A stretch of DNA of 64,000 nt from CBDDEC01 sp965198045. Its GTDB lineage: Bacteria > Chloroflexota > Dehalococcoidia > UBA2979. Every line of letters starts with the position of its first letter. Positions within the stretch are counted from its first letter, which is position 1. A program made the translations under genes and the position numbers. A model generated the notes under the pieces. It ran no database searches. It was not told the origin of the DNA and saw only the letters and a program-made list of their open reading frames with translations. The stretch spans positions 124,001-188,000 of the forward strand of contig CBDAOL010000009.1 of the NCBI GenBank assembly GCA_965198045.1, read 5' to 3'. Below are positions 43,692 through 52,948 of this stretch, piece after piece.

Positions 43692-44928
43692 GCCGCCGGC
43701 GACGGGGCCGCCCGAAGCTATTGCCGCATGGGCGGTCTTCGGCTTCCGCGACTACCGCCTGCTCTGGGGCGCGCTCGTCTCGCACACGATGGGCCAGCAG
43801 TTACGGCTGCTGGTGACGGCGTTCTGGCTCTTCGAGGAGACGGGCTCAGCAGCGACACTCGGCATCCTGGGCGTGATCCAGCTGGTCGTCCAGATCCCAG
43901 CGCTGCTCTACGGCGGCACGTTCGCGGACCGGTTCGACCGCAAGCGGCTGATGATGCTGACGCAGACCGTCACGCTCGCGACGATGGTGATCCTGGCGCT
44001 CCTGATCAGCGCAGATCAGCTCGAACCCTGGCATGTCTACGTCGCCAGCGCGATCACCGGCGTTACGACGGTCTTCGGTCAGCCCGCCGGCCGCGCGCTC
44101 ACCGCGATGGTGGTGCCTCGGACGCACCTGATGCACGCGGTCACGAACAACAACATCAACCAGCAGCTCGGGACGGTCGCGGCGCCGCTGCTCTTCGCAC
44201 TCGTCGCGGAGACCATCGGCCTTGGCGCGACATTCTGGCTCACCGTGGTTGCGATCGGACCCAGCGTCGCGCTGCCGGTCATGATCGCCGCCTCCGGACG
44301 CCCGGAGGGCGCGGTCGGTGGCAGCATGTTGCGCTCCATCGCCGAGGGCTTCCGCTTCGTCATCCGCCACCCGATCCTGCCCGGGCTGTTCCTGCTCGAC
44401 ACCGGCATCACCGTCGTCTCCTTCTACCGGCAGGTGCTGCCGGCGATCGCCAGGGGGATCTTCCGGGGCGGTGCTGGCGCGACGGGTGTGCTCACGTCGG
44501 CGAACTCGGCCGGCGCCGTCGGTGGCGCGTTCCTCGTGCTGTGGCTGGCGAACTACCGGGCCAAGGGGATGATGGTCCTCTACGCCACGATCGCCTACTC
44601 GCTGCTGCTGTTCGCGTTCGGGTCCGCGAGCTCGCTCCTGCTGGGCGCGATCGTGATTGCGGGCCTCGGCGCCGCCGACTCCGTGAGCGTGACGATGAGG
44701 CAGTCGACCGTGCAGTTGACGACGCCGGACCACATGCGCGGCCGCACGCTCTCGTTCACGACGCTCTCGGCGCAGACCGCGAACAACGTCGGCACGATCT
44801 GGGTGGGGTTCATGTCCGCCTGGATCGGCGAGGGCGACACGATGCTCCTCGGCGGGGTGCTCTCGCTGCTCGCAACGCTCGTGATCTGGCGCACCGTGAG
44901 AGGGATCCGCGAGTATCGTTACCCGTAA
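43672..44928 (+). CDS. MFS transporter (EntS/MFS_3-like)
   Basis: About 418 residues with twelve hydrophobic segments. No ATG exists upstream of FGFRDYRLLWGALVSHTMGQ; I take TTG 43672 (LSSSAEPPATG), overlapping the yyaL stop by 20 bases. The loop 2-3 motif FADRFDRKRLMMLTQ and the central pattern fit the drug/siderophore exporter subgroup. It ends RTVRGIREYRYP. Coupled to yyaL. Substrate unknown. Confidence 0.87.
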   Translation: MSSSSAEPPATGPPEAIAAWAVFGFRDYRLLWGALVSHTMGQQLRLLVTAFWLFEETGSAATLGILGVIQLVVQIPALLYGGTFADRFDRKRLMMLTQTVTLATMVILALLISADQLEPWHVYVASAITGVTTVFGQPAGRALTAMVVPRTHLMHAVTNNNINQQLGTVAAPLLFALVAETIGLGATFWLTVVAIGPSVALPVMIAASGRPEGAVGGSMLRSIAEGFRFVIRHPILPGLFLLDTGITVVSFYRQVLPAIARGIFRGGAGATGVLTSANSAGAVGGAFLVLWLANYRAKGMMVLYATIAYSLLLFAFGSASSLLLGAIVIAGLGAADSVSVTMRQSTVQLTTPDHMRGRTLSFTTLSAQTANNVGTIWVGFMSAWIGEGDTMLLGGVLSLLATLVIWRTVRGIREYRYP

Positions 44929-45064
44929 CGAGGTGTGCCCCTGCGGTGGTTTGGTCGAGCGACTAAACTGGCGAACGATTGCCCGCTCGCGAGTACTTCC
45001 GCCGGGCTTCGGCGCGACTACACTCGATTCAGGCGCGGGTATCGGATAGAGCGGGCGGACACTG

Positions 45065-46306
45065 GTGGTCCAGCAAGTCGAGGTTGCTCGACTGGAGTCA
45101 GCGTGGGGTCGTGGCGACCTGATCGCCCCTAACCTCGGCGATGCGCACTTCGTCGACCTGGTTCGCGCGATCGCTGACGTCACGGGCGTTCCCGATATCG
45201 AGCTCTCAGACCATGGCCGCGCCATCGCGAAGGAGCTGGCGACCGCCGAGCACCTCGTCTTCGTCCTCAGTGACGGCCTCGGCCTCGATTGCGTCCACGC
45301 CCTTGAGGGCGACAGCTGGCTGCGCTCACATCTCGCCGGGCCGCTGCAAGCGGTGTTCCCGGCGACGACCTCGACGGCGCTCACGACCGTGGCCTCGGGC
45401 GCGTGGCCCGCGCAGCATGGCGTGCCGGGGTGGTGGACGTACCTTCCGAGGCTCGAGGAAGCCGTGCGGATCCTGCCCTTCGACACCGTGAAGGACGGCA
45501 CCGACCTCGCGTCGCTGGACGTGACCATCGACGAGGTGTTCCCGGCGCCGGCGCTGATTCCCCGCAACGACCGCGAGTCGCTGCTGATGATGCCGCAGTC
45601 GCTCGTCAACACGCCCTTTACGCGCTACCTCGGCGGCGACGCCGAGCGGCTCGGCTACGCCACGCACGCGGAGGGGGCGCGGGCTATCGCCGAGCGTATC
45701 GCTGAGGCCGACGGACCGACGTTCACATACTTCTACACGCCGCAACCCGACCAGCTGCTTCACCGCTACGGCGCCGATCACGATCGCGTGCGGGCGGCGA
45801 TGGAGGACCTCGATCACGCCCTGGCCGATCTCGATTTCGCACTGGCAGCGCTCGAGCGCCCGGCACGCATCGTCGTGACGGCGGACCACGGGCACCTCGA
45901 GGTTGGTCCCGGCGAGTATCACCCGATCGAACCGAGTTCCCCGGTGCTGGCGCCGCTGCGCTGCCCGCCCTCGGGCGACGTGCGCACGCTCTACTGGCAC
46001 GTCCGCGAGGGCGAACACGAGGCCTTCCGCAGCTGCTTCGAACGCGAGTACGGGCAGTACGCCTTTCTGCTCAGCACCGACGAGGTCGAGCAGCTCGGGC
46101 TCTTCGGGCCAGAGCCGCTGAGCGACGAGATGCACTTGCGCGTCGGCGATTTCACCTCGATCGCCATCGGCGGCGTGGTGATGCGCTGGTCTGGCGCACC
46201 CAACGAGAAGCGCTTCAAGAAGCAACGCTCCCACCACTCTGGCCTGAGCGAGCAGGAGATGCGGGTCCCGCTGATCCTGGGCGATCGGCACGGCGAGGGC
46301 GCCTGA
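45065..46306 (+). CDS. alkaline phosphatase-superfamily phosphodiesterase/pyrophosphatase-like
   Basis: 413 residues from GTG 45065. Metal-site pattern: FVLSDGLGLDCVH (Asp), FPATTSTALTTVASG (Thr nucleophile), YTPQPDQLLHRYGADHD (Asp, His), VVTADHGHLE (Asp-His), KQRSHHSGLSEQEMRVPLIL (His). Members are nucleotide pyrophosphatases or phosphoglycerate mutase-like. No signal peptide, so probably cytoplasmic. Lies 136 bp after the MFS gene; that spacer has TACACT and TAAACT -10-like words but no clear -35. Confidence 0.87.
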   Translation: MVQQVEVARLESAWGRGDLIAPNLGDAHFVDLVRAIADVTGVPDIELSDHGRAIAKELATAEHLVFVLSDGLGLDCVHALEGDSWLRSHLAGPLQAVFPATTSTALTTVASGAWPAQHGVPGWWTYLPRLEEAVRILPFDTVKDGTDLASLDVTIDEVFPAPALIPRNDRESLLMMPQSLVNTPFTRYLGGDAERLGYATHAEGARAIAERIAEADGPTFTYFYTPQPDQLLHRYGADHDRVRAAMEDLDHALADLDFALAALERPARIVVTADHGHLEVGPGEYHPIEPSSPVLAPLRCPPSGDVRTLYWHVREGEHEAFRSCFEREYGQYAFLLSTDEVEQLGLFGPEPLSDEMHLRVGDFTSIAIGGVVMRWSGAPNEKRFKKQRSHHSGLSEQEMRVPLILGDRHGEGA

Positions 46307-46398
46307 AACCACCTCGACGCTGCTTGCGCGCTTGACGCCGCCTCGGCCGGTCGATACCAACGGGGCGGATCCGCACACCCTCGAGCATTGGAGCTGCC

Positions 46399-47344
46399 AT
46401 GAGCGCACTCGATTACCACGACATCCTCTACGACGTCTCAGGCCGCGTCGCTTACGTGACGCTGAACCGGCCGGAGAAGCTGAACGCGCTGTCGAACAAC
46501 CTCCGCGCGGAGGTGATGGACGCGATGAAGGTCGCGGAGGCGGACCCTGACGTTGGCGTGATCGTGTTGAAGGGCGCCGGTCGCGCCTTCAGCGCAGGCT
46601 ATGACCTCAGGCCAGCGCGCGCTGCGGGCGAGGATGCGCCGTACGTCAATCGCCATTCGCTCATGCCTGACACCGGGAGCACGCACCCCGGTCCGATGGA
46701 GTGGGCGCGGCACGTGGTCATGACCAACTGGTTCATCTGGGAGCTGTCGAAGCCGGTCGTTGCGCAGCTGCATGGCTACTGCCTGGCAGGCGGCACCGAG
46801 CTCGCCTCGGTCTGCGACTTCCGCATCGTCGAGGAGACGATGCAGGTCGGTTACCCGCCGGTGCGGGCGATGACGACGATGGACATGATGTGGACGCCCT
46901 GGTTCCTCCCGCCGGCCAAGGCGCGCGAGTTCGCCTACGTCGGCGACTCGTTCAGCGGCCAGCAGATGGCCGACCTCGGCTGGGCGAACTACGCGCTACC
47001 GCTCGAAGAGCTGGACGACTTCACACGCGAGTTCGCGGAGCGGATGACGCACATCGACAACGACATGCTGATGTACTCGAAGCGCGCGGTGAACCGGCAG
47101 TACGAGATCATGGGCATCCGCACCGGCCTCGCCTCCGGTTACGACGTGCAGGGCCTCAGCACCTACCGCCCGGCGGGCGGCGAGTTCGGTCGGCGCAGCC
47201 GCGAGGATGGCCTTAAGGCCGCCCTCGAGTGGCGCGACGGCCCGTTCCGCGACTTCCGCGGGGCGTACGACTCCGCGCCGAAGCGGCGCAACCTCCCTCC
47301 CGGGCCAGTCCGGTGCGGAGGAGCGCAAGGACGGCGACTACTAG
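46399..47344 (+). CDS. enoyl-CoA hydratase/isomerase-family protein, 3'-end frameshift
   Basis: Crotonase of 314 residues when one G is removed at 47302-47304, giving RNLPPGQSGAEERKDGDY and a TAG at 47342-47344; as read, the frame runs 40 residues of unrelated Arg-rich sequence into glnA's strand-opposed end. VAYVTLNRPEKLNALSNN, GRAFSAGYDLRPARA, HGYCLAGGTELASVCDFRIV (first Glu). The second Glu loop is YPPVRAMTTMDM, so hydration is doubtful. Tail RDGPFRDFRGAY is shared with 9987. Ends 42 bp before the glnA stop. Confidence 0.86.
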
Positions 47345-47386
47345 GGACGGTCGAGGCTCGGCCGATCCGCTTGCCCTCGTCAGTGG

Positions 47387-48817
47387 CTAGGCGTCGAACG
47401 AGAGGTAGAACTCCCACGGGTGCGGGCGGACGCGAATCTGGTCCACTTCGGTCTCTCGTTTGAACGAGATGTACGCCTCCAGCAGGTCAGGAGTGAAGAC
47501 ATCGCCCTGCAGCAGGAAGTCGTGGTCCGCTTCGAGCGCGTCCAGCGCCTCTCCGATGCTCGCCGGCATCTGGCCGAGCGCGGCGAGCGTCTCCTCCGAA
47601 GCCTCGTACAGGTCGTAATCGACCGGGTCGCCCGGGTCGATCTCGTTGGCGATGCCATCGAGGCCAGCCATAAGCATCGCCGAGAAGGCGAGATAGGGGT
47701 TGGCCGTTGGATCCGGCGGCCGGAACTCGACGCGCTTCGCCGGCGCGTCCTGGAAGTACATCGGGATGCGTGCGGCCGCCGAGCGGTTGCGCGCCGAGAG
47801 CGCGAGGATCGTCGGCGCCTCGAAGCCCGGCACCAGCCGCTTGTAGGAGTTCGAGGTCGGGGCGACGATTGCCGCCAGCGCCCGTCCATGGGCCAACAGT
47901 CCGCCGATGTAGTGCAAGGCGACCTGGCTCATCCCGGCGTACCCGTCGCCCGCGAAGGTCGTGCTGCCGTCCTTCCAGATCGACTGGTGCACATGCATGC
48001 CCGTGCCGTTGTCATCGAACAGCGGCTTGGGCATGAACGTCGCCACCTGGCCGTACTCGCGCGCCGTGTTCTTGACCACGTACTTGTAGGCCATGACGTT
48101 GTCGGCCTGCGCCACCAGCGCCTCGTAGCGAATGTCTATCTCGGCTTGTCCAGCAGTCGCCACCTCGTGGTGGTGCTTCTCGACGATCATGCCGAAGTGT
48201 TCGAGGTGCGCTGTGGCGTCGTTACGGAACTCCATGAAGGTGTCGACAGGTGGGGCGGGGAAGTAGCCCTCCTTGTGCCGGGGCTTCATGCCCACGTTCA
48301 AGCCTTCGCCGTCGACGGTGAAGGGCTCCCCGGAGCGCCACACGCCCTCATCGGACTCGACGTAGTAGTAGGCGGAGTTCGGTGTCTGATCGAAGCGCAC
48401 CTGGTCGAACACGAAGAACTCGAGCTCGGGACCGAAGTAGGCGGTATCGCCAAGGCCAGTCGAGGCGAGGTAGGCCTCGGCCTTCTTCGCCACGTTCCGC
48501 GGGTCTCGGCTGTATGAGGAGCCCGCAATCGGATCGGAGACATCGGCGACGATCGTCACGGTACCCGGTACGAAGGGGTCGACTCGGGCGGTGCCGGCGT
48601 CGGGCACCAGCAGCATGTCCGACTCGTTGATCACCTGGAATCCACGAATCGAGGAGCCATCGAAGCCTGTGCCGCGCACGAACAGGTCGTCGTTCACCTC
48701 GCTCAGCGGGAGCGTGACGTGCTGCCAGGTGCCGGGGACATCAGTGAATTTGATGTCTAGGTGGTTGGCGCCGTGCTCCTCCATGAGCTGGAGAACCGGT
48801 GCTGCTTCGTTGGCCAT
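47387..48817 (-). CDS. glnA: glutamine synthetase type I
   Basis: 476 residues; joins ammonia to glutamate with ATP, cytoplasmic dodecamer. GTGFDGSSIRGFQVINESDM (N-domain), YFGPELEFFVF, MKPRHKEGYFPAPPVD, EKHHHEVATAGQAEIDIRYE, DDNGTGMHVHQSIWKDG (active site), KRLVPGFEAPTILALSARNR and RVEFRPPDPTANPYLAF are all present. DYDLYEASEE keeps a Tyr at the adenylylation position, so covalent control is possible. AAGGAGG precedes the ATG. Downstream of glnII on the same strand. Confidence 0.95.
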   Translation of the reverse strand: MANEAAPVLQLMEEHGANHLDIKFTDVPGTWQHVTLPLSEVNDDLFVRGTGFDGSSIRGFQVINESDMLLVPDAGTARVDPFVPGTVTIVADVSDPIAGSSYSRDPRNVAKKAEAYLASTGLGDTAYFGPELEFFVFDQVRFDQTPNSAYYYVESDEGVWRSGEPFTVDGEGLNVGMKPRHKEGYFPAPPVDTFMEFRNDATAHLEHFGMIVEKHHHEVATAGQAEIDIRYEALVAQADNVMAYKYVVKNTAREYGQVATFMPKPLFDDNGTGMHVHQSIWKDGSTTFAGDGYAGMSQVALHYIGGLLAHGRALAAIVAPTSNSYKRLVPGFEAPTILALSARNRSAAARIPMYFQDAPAKRVEFRPPDPTANPYLAFSAMLMAGLDGIANEIDPGDPVDYDLYEASEETLAALGQMPASIGEALDALEADHDFLLQGDVFTPDLLEAYISFKRETEVDQIRVRPHPWEFYLSFDA

Positions 48818-48891
48818 CCCTCTACCTCCTTGTGCACCGGCGTCGCAGGGCGACGTTTGATCCGACGACCATCAACGCCGTCGAGAGAGTG

Positions 48892-49930
48892 TCACACCTG
48901 TGCCGGCTCGTGATTGACATTCGCCAGTGAGTTCGCGCTCGCGGTGCAGACCGTGTTCGTGATCAGTCGCGTGACCACGTACGGGTCCATGTTGGCGTTC
49001 GGCCGGCGGTCCTCCGCGTAGCCCTTCTGGTCGCGAGCGACCTGCCAGGGGATGCGAACCGAGGCGCCGCGGTCGGAGACGCCCCCAGGAGAACTCGTCC
49101 CATGGCGCGGTCTCGTGGAGACCGGTCAGCCGCTGGTCGACATCGGCGCCGTAGTAGCCGATGTGATCGTGGTGCGCCACCTCGAGCGCCAGGACGGAGT
49201 CCTCTACGGCCTGGTAGCCCTCGCGCATCTCGAGCGTCGAGTAGTTGGTGTGAGCACCGGCGCCGTTCCAGTCGCCGGGGACCGGCTTCGGGTCCAGCGT
49301 CGCCGACACGTCGAAGTCCTCGGCGATGCGGTAGAGCAGCCAGCGCGCAATCCAGAACTCGTCGGACGCGTCCAGCGGGCTGGCGGGGCCGATCTGGAAC
49401 TCCCACTGGCCGTACATGACCTCCGCGTTCGTGCCGGAGATGGAGATGCCGGCGTCGATGCAGGCCTCGGTGTGCGCCTCCACGATGTCGCGCCCGGCGA
49501 TCTCGTCGGCGCCGACGCCGCAGTAGTAGCCGAACTGCGGGGCGGGGAACCCGCTCTCGGGCCAGCCGAGGGGCTTCGCGCCCTGGAAGAACGTGTACTC
49601 CTGCTCGATCCCGAACCACGTCTCGTGCGCGGCGAACTTCTCGGCCACCGCCTGGCACTCGGCGCGCGTGTTCGAGCTGTGCGGGGTCATGTCGGTGTTC
49701 AGCACCTCGCTCATGACGAGCTTGTTGTTGCCGCCGCGGAGGGGGTCGGGGCAGATGTAGACCGGGCGCAGGACGCAGTCGGAGTCGCTGCCGACTGCCT
49801 GGTTGGTGCTCGAACCGTCGAAACCCCAGATCGGCGGCTCTTCGCCGTCCGCCAGGACCATCGTCTTGGAGCGCAGCTGTTGCGTCGGCTCCGCGCCGTC
49901 AATCCAGATGTATTCCGCCCGATATGCCAT
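48892..49930 (-). CDS. glnII: glutamine synthetase type II, frameshifted
   Basis: 345 residues of eukaryote-like GSII once one C is dropped at 49082-49086 (minus: TGGGGG to TGGGG, giving EFSWGVSDRGASVRIPW). Landmarks: YIWIDGAEPTQQLRSKTMV, IWGFDGSSTNQA, ETWFGIEQEYTFF, GYYCGVGADE, NAEVMYGQWEFQIGP, GDWNGAGAHTNYSTLEMREG; the restored end reads ANVNHEPAQV. It is octameric in other bacteria, where it is nitrogen-regulated and heat-labile. A GAGAGG ribosome site precedes the ATG. 74 bp before glnA. Confidence 0.9.
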
Positions 49931-50075
49931 CTCGACCTCTCACCAATGCGCCGTGCAGGCGACCGCGATCTGAGTCAAAGTACCAGTCGCCACCGTAGGC
50001 AGCGGACGTTTCGGTGGTGTTTCGCACACCGCGTCCGCGCAGCCTCGCACCTTCGCGGGGCAGGGACAACGGACG

Positions 50076-50081
50076 TACAAT
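50076..50081 (+). promoter_or_regulatory. candidate -10 element for ferredoxin gene
   Basis: TACAAT, 47 bp before the ferredoxin ATG, in the 198-bp gap divergent from glnII. The -35 region is only weakly matched (TTCGCG 18 bp upstream). Confidence 0.4.
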
Positions 50082-50128
50082 CGTGCGCGCAACACCGGAC
50101 CTGTGTGAGACCTGACGGGGGCTATCGA

Positions 50129-50320
50129 ATGAAGATCGTCGTCGACTTCGACAAGTGCGACAGCAACGGTGTCTGCTGCGCGGCGGCGCCCGACCTGTTC
50201 GAGCTGGATGACCAGAACTTCCTGGTGATCAAGAACGAGGAGCCAGGCGAGGACCAGCGCGCGGTCCTCGAAGAAGCCGCGCGCACCTGTCCCACCGGCG
50301 CCATCACCGTCGAGGGGTAG
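50129..50320 (+). CDS. small [3Fe-4S]-type ferredoxin
   Basis: 63 residues, MKIVVDFDKCDSNGVC start. Cys10-x5-Cys16 and Cys54-Pro fit the 3Fe-4S type; an extra Cys17 adjoins Cys16. TGAGACCTGACGGGGG upstream. Followed 44 bp later by an FAD ferredoxin reductase, the expected partner, so this pair may serve the P450 at 26506 together with or instead of its own ferredoxin. Confidence 0.9.
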   Translation: MKIVVDFDKCDSNGVCCAAAPDLFELDDQNFLVIKNEEPGEDQRAVLEEAARTCPTGAITVEG

Positions 50321-50364
50321 CCCTCGACGATCCGCCCGTCGAGGGCGGGTCGCCCGGCTGCCCG

Positions 50365-51585
50365 ATGGCCCATCCCGAACGCATCGTCATCGTCGGCGCG
50401 TCGCTCGCCGGGCTGCGCGCGGCCGAGAGCCTGCGCCGCCTCGGCCACGAGGGCTCGATCGTCCTCGTCGGCGACGAGCCGCACGCGCCCTACGATCGGC
50501 CGCCGCTGTCGAAGCAGCTGCTGGCCGGCGACTGGGACGCCGAGCGCATCGAGCTGCGTAGCGCCGAGGAGCTCGGCGAGAACGCCATCGAGCTGCGGAC
50601 TGGCGCGGCGGCCACGGGCCTCGAGGTCGGGGCGCATCGCGTTGAACTCGAGGACGGGTCGAGCCTGGACTACGACGCCCTGATCATCGCCACGGGCGCG
50701 CGGCCGCGGACTCTCCCCGGCGCAGCCGACCTCGAGGGCGTGCACACGCTGCGCACGATCGAGGACTCGCTGGCGATTCGCGAGGCGCTGCGCGGCGGTG
50801 CGCGCCTCGTGGTCGTTGGCGCCGGGTTCATCGGTGGCGAGGTGGCCGCGTCCGCGAGGGTGCTGGGCGCCGATGTCTCGATCGTCGAGGTGCTTCCGGT
50901 GCCCCTCGGGCGTGTCATCGGCGAGGAGATGGGCGGCATCTGCGCCGACCTCCATCGCTCGCACGAGGTCGACCTGCGGCTCGGGGTGGGTGTCGAGGGG
51001 TTTGAGGGTGACTCGCACGTGGAAGCGGTGCGCCTAAGCGATGGATCGACGATCGATGCGGACCTCGTGGTCGTGGGCATCGGCATCCAGCCGAACACCG
51101 AATGGCTCGAGGGCTCGGGACTGACCCTCGACGACGGCGTGGTGTGCGACGAGATGCTGAGAGCGGCGGAGGGCGTCTACGCCATCGGAGACGTGGCGCG
51201 ATGGCCGCATGCGCTCTTCGAGCGCGTGGTGCGGCTCGAACACTGGACGAACGCAGCGGAGTCCGCGCACGCCGCGGCGGCGAACATCCTGGCAGAACCG
51301 GGCGAGGGGCAACCCTTCGGCCCGGTGCCGTACTTCTGGTCCGACCAGTATCAAGCGAAGATCCAGCTCCTCGGCGAGGGCGCCTGGGCCGACGAGGTGC
51401 GCGTGGTCCACGGCAACGTCGAGGACTTCCGCTTCGTCGCGCTCTACCGACGCGGCGATCGCCTGCTGGGCGCGTTCACTATCAGCCTGCCGCGCAGCTT
51501 CGTGCAGTACCGCACGCTGCTCCAGCAGCGTGCGAGCTGGGACGAGGCACTGGCCCTCGCCGCGGCGCGCGAGGCGCAGGACTAA
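50365..51585 (+). CDS. ferredoxin reductase-like FAD/NAD(P) oxidoreductase
   Basis: 406 residues. FAD fold IVIVGASLAGLRAAESLRRLG (~6-26), YDRPPLSKQLLAGDW, LIIATGARPRTLPGA, NAD(P) fold LVVVGAGFIGGEVAASARVLGA (~144), EVLPVPLGRVIGEEMG, GVYAIGDVARWPH, and the C-terminal PYFWSDQYQAKIQLLG characteristic of putidaredoxin/rubredoxin reductase type enzymes. It passes electrons from NAD(P)H to ferredoxin for a monooxygenase. SURF1 gene starts 16 bases after the stop. Confidence 0.92.
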   Translation: MAHPERIVIVGASLAGLRAAESLRRLGHEGSIVLVGDEPHAPYDRPPLSKQLLAGDWDAERIELRSAEELGENAIELRTGAAATGLEVGAHRVELEDGSSLDYDALIIATGARPRTLPGAADLEGVHTLRTIEDSLAIREALRGGARLVVVGAGFIGGEVAASARVLGADVSIVEVLPVPLGRVIGEEMGGICADLHRSHEVDLRLGVGVEGFEGDSHVEAVRLSDGSTIDADLVVVGIGIQPNTEWLEGSGLTLDDGVVCDEMLRAAEGVYAIGDVARWPHALFERVVRLEHWTNAAESAHAAAANILAEPGEGQPFGPVPYFWSDQYQAKIQLLGEGAWADEVRVVHGNVEDFRFVALYRRGDRLLGAFTISLPRSFVQYRTLLQQRASWDEALALAAAREAQD

Positions 51586-51601
51586 CTGGATCGGATTCGC
51601 C

Positions 51602-52345
51602 GTGCCACGGTCACTGTTCTTCGTGCTGCCATTGATCGCGCTCGCGCTCGCGGTGCTGATCGGCCTCGGCGTTTGGCAGCTCCAGCGAAACGAGTGGAAA
51701 CAGGACCTCATCGCGGAACGAGCGGCGCGGACGGATGCGGATCCGGTGCCGGCCACGGCGCTCTACGACGCTCCCTCCGACGATGTTGACTATCGCAGAG
51801 TCGTAGCGATCGGCGAGTGGGACCACCAGCGCGGGGTCATCCTCGCCAACCGGGCGCGCTTCGGCGTCCGTGGCGAGGAGCTCGTGACGCCGCTGCTGTT
51901 GCCGGACGGACGCGCGGTGCTGGTCAATCGCGGGTGGTACCCGGAGGCCGAGCGCGACGAGGTGCTCGCAGACCTCGAGGCGATGACCGACGCCGAGGCT
52001 GTCGGTCTCGTCCGCCACGTGGGCGCGATCGGTGGGCGTCAGACCGCGGCCGGCACCTGGACGCGACTGGACACCGTCGCGATCGGCGCGACGCTGCCGT
52101 ACGAGGTGGCGGGCTGGTACCTCCTGGAGGGCGAACTGTTCGAGGATCGAGTGCGACCGAGCGGAGAGCTGCCGGTCCAGGGCTTCACTGCGTTCACCAG
52201 CAGCACGCCCCATATCCAGTACGCGCTGACGTGGTTCGGCCTCGCGGCCGCGCTGATCGCGATCGCCGCGGCACGCCTCGTCGTCACGCCTCGCCGCGAG
52301 GCGGCACGGGCCGTCACCGAGCAAGATCGCGACGACCCCGACTAG
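51602..52345 (+). CDS. SURF1-family cytochrome oxidase assembly protein
   Basis: 247 residues from GTG 51602. LFFVLPLIALALAVLIGLGVWQLQRNEWKQDLI is the first membrane helix plus conserved WQL-x-R-x-x-WK stretch (shown in two halves here: ALALAVLIGLG and WQLQRNEWKQ). VLVNRGWYPEAER is the conserved outer-domain R-G-W; the second helix is IQYALTWFGLAAALIAIAAA with typical YA-x-x-W-F. Assists heme insertion into aa3 oxidase. No cox genes are in the window. Confidence 0.9.
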   Translation: MPRSLFFVLPLIALALAVLIGLGVWQLQRNEWKQDLIAERAARTDADPVPATALYDAPSDDVDYRRVVAIGEWDHQRGVILANRARFGVRGEELVTPLLLPDGRAVLVNRGWYPEAERDEVLADLEAMTDAEAVGLVRHVGAIGGRQTAAGTWTRLDTVAIGATLPYEVAGWYLLEGELFEDRVRPSGELPVQGFTAFTSSTPHIQYALTWFGLAAALIAIAAARLVVTPRREAARAVTEQDRDDPD

Positions 52346-52379
52346 GCGGGGTCGTCGTTCGTCGTTCCTGCCGCTGTGG

Positions 52380-52805
52380 TTACGAGGCTGCGCCGATCTG
52401 CTCTGCGTGGGTGGCCCGGTGCTGGCTCGTGAGCTGGATGACGCCCTCGATCGTGCTCGGGTAGCCGTCCGCGGTCAGCTCGGCCGGCTTCTCGAGGTCG
52501 CGGTCCTCCACGTAGCGGTACGCCTTGTCGGCCGTCTCCGACGCTGCCTCGAGCGCGCTCAGGGCCTCGGCGTTTGACGGCAACGACAGCCCGGGGCGGT
52601 CGGGGGCCTTGCCCTGCATCGCCGATGCGACGAGGCCGGCGAAATAGTACTCGGCGCCCACGACGTGCTCGGCGGCGGCGCGCGGCGACCACTCATCTTC
52701 GCCTTCCGGCGCCTGCTCCCACTTGTCACCAGCGCCTTCGATGGCGCTTCGCAGCGCAGCGAGGTTAGCTTCGAGTCCGGAGCGATACTCGTCGGCGGTC
52801 GCCAT
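52380..52805 (-). CDS. DinB-like metal-binding helical protein
   Basis: 141 residues from ATG 52805 (MATADEYRSGLEANLAAL) after GAGGAG. RAAAEHVVGAEYYFAGLV and QLTSQHRATHAEQI give two of the His positions expected of a DinB four-helix bundle; the third His is less clear. Thiol transfer (bacillithiol, mycothiol type) is known for relatives. Function open. Convergent with surf1. Confidence 0.75.
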   Translation of the reverse strand: MATADEYRSGLEANLAALRSAIEGAGDKWEQAPEGEDEWSPRAAAEHVVGAEYYFAGLVASAMQGKAPDRPGLSLPSNAEALSALEAASETADKAYRYVEDRDLEKPAELTADGYPSTIEGVIQLTSQHRATHAEQIGAAS

Positions 52806-52948
52806 TTGTGTCTCCTCGGGCGCAGTGAATTGAAGGCCCGTGCACTCTAGCGCATCGCCTGGCGACGGCACGCCCTGCCCGTAGCGGGGGCGTCCGATAT
52901 CATCGGCATCTGAGCGCCCGGCCGGGCGCTCATGCGATGCGGAGCCCC

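Noticed and set aside
43846..45612. 588-codon minus-strand frame
   Set aside because: Shadow of the MFS transporter and the phosphodiesterase-like gene.
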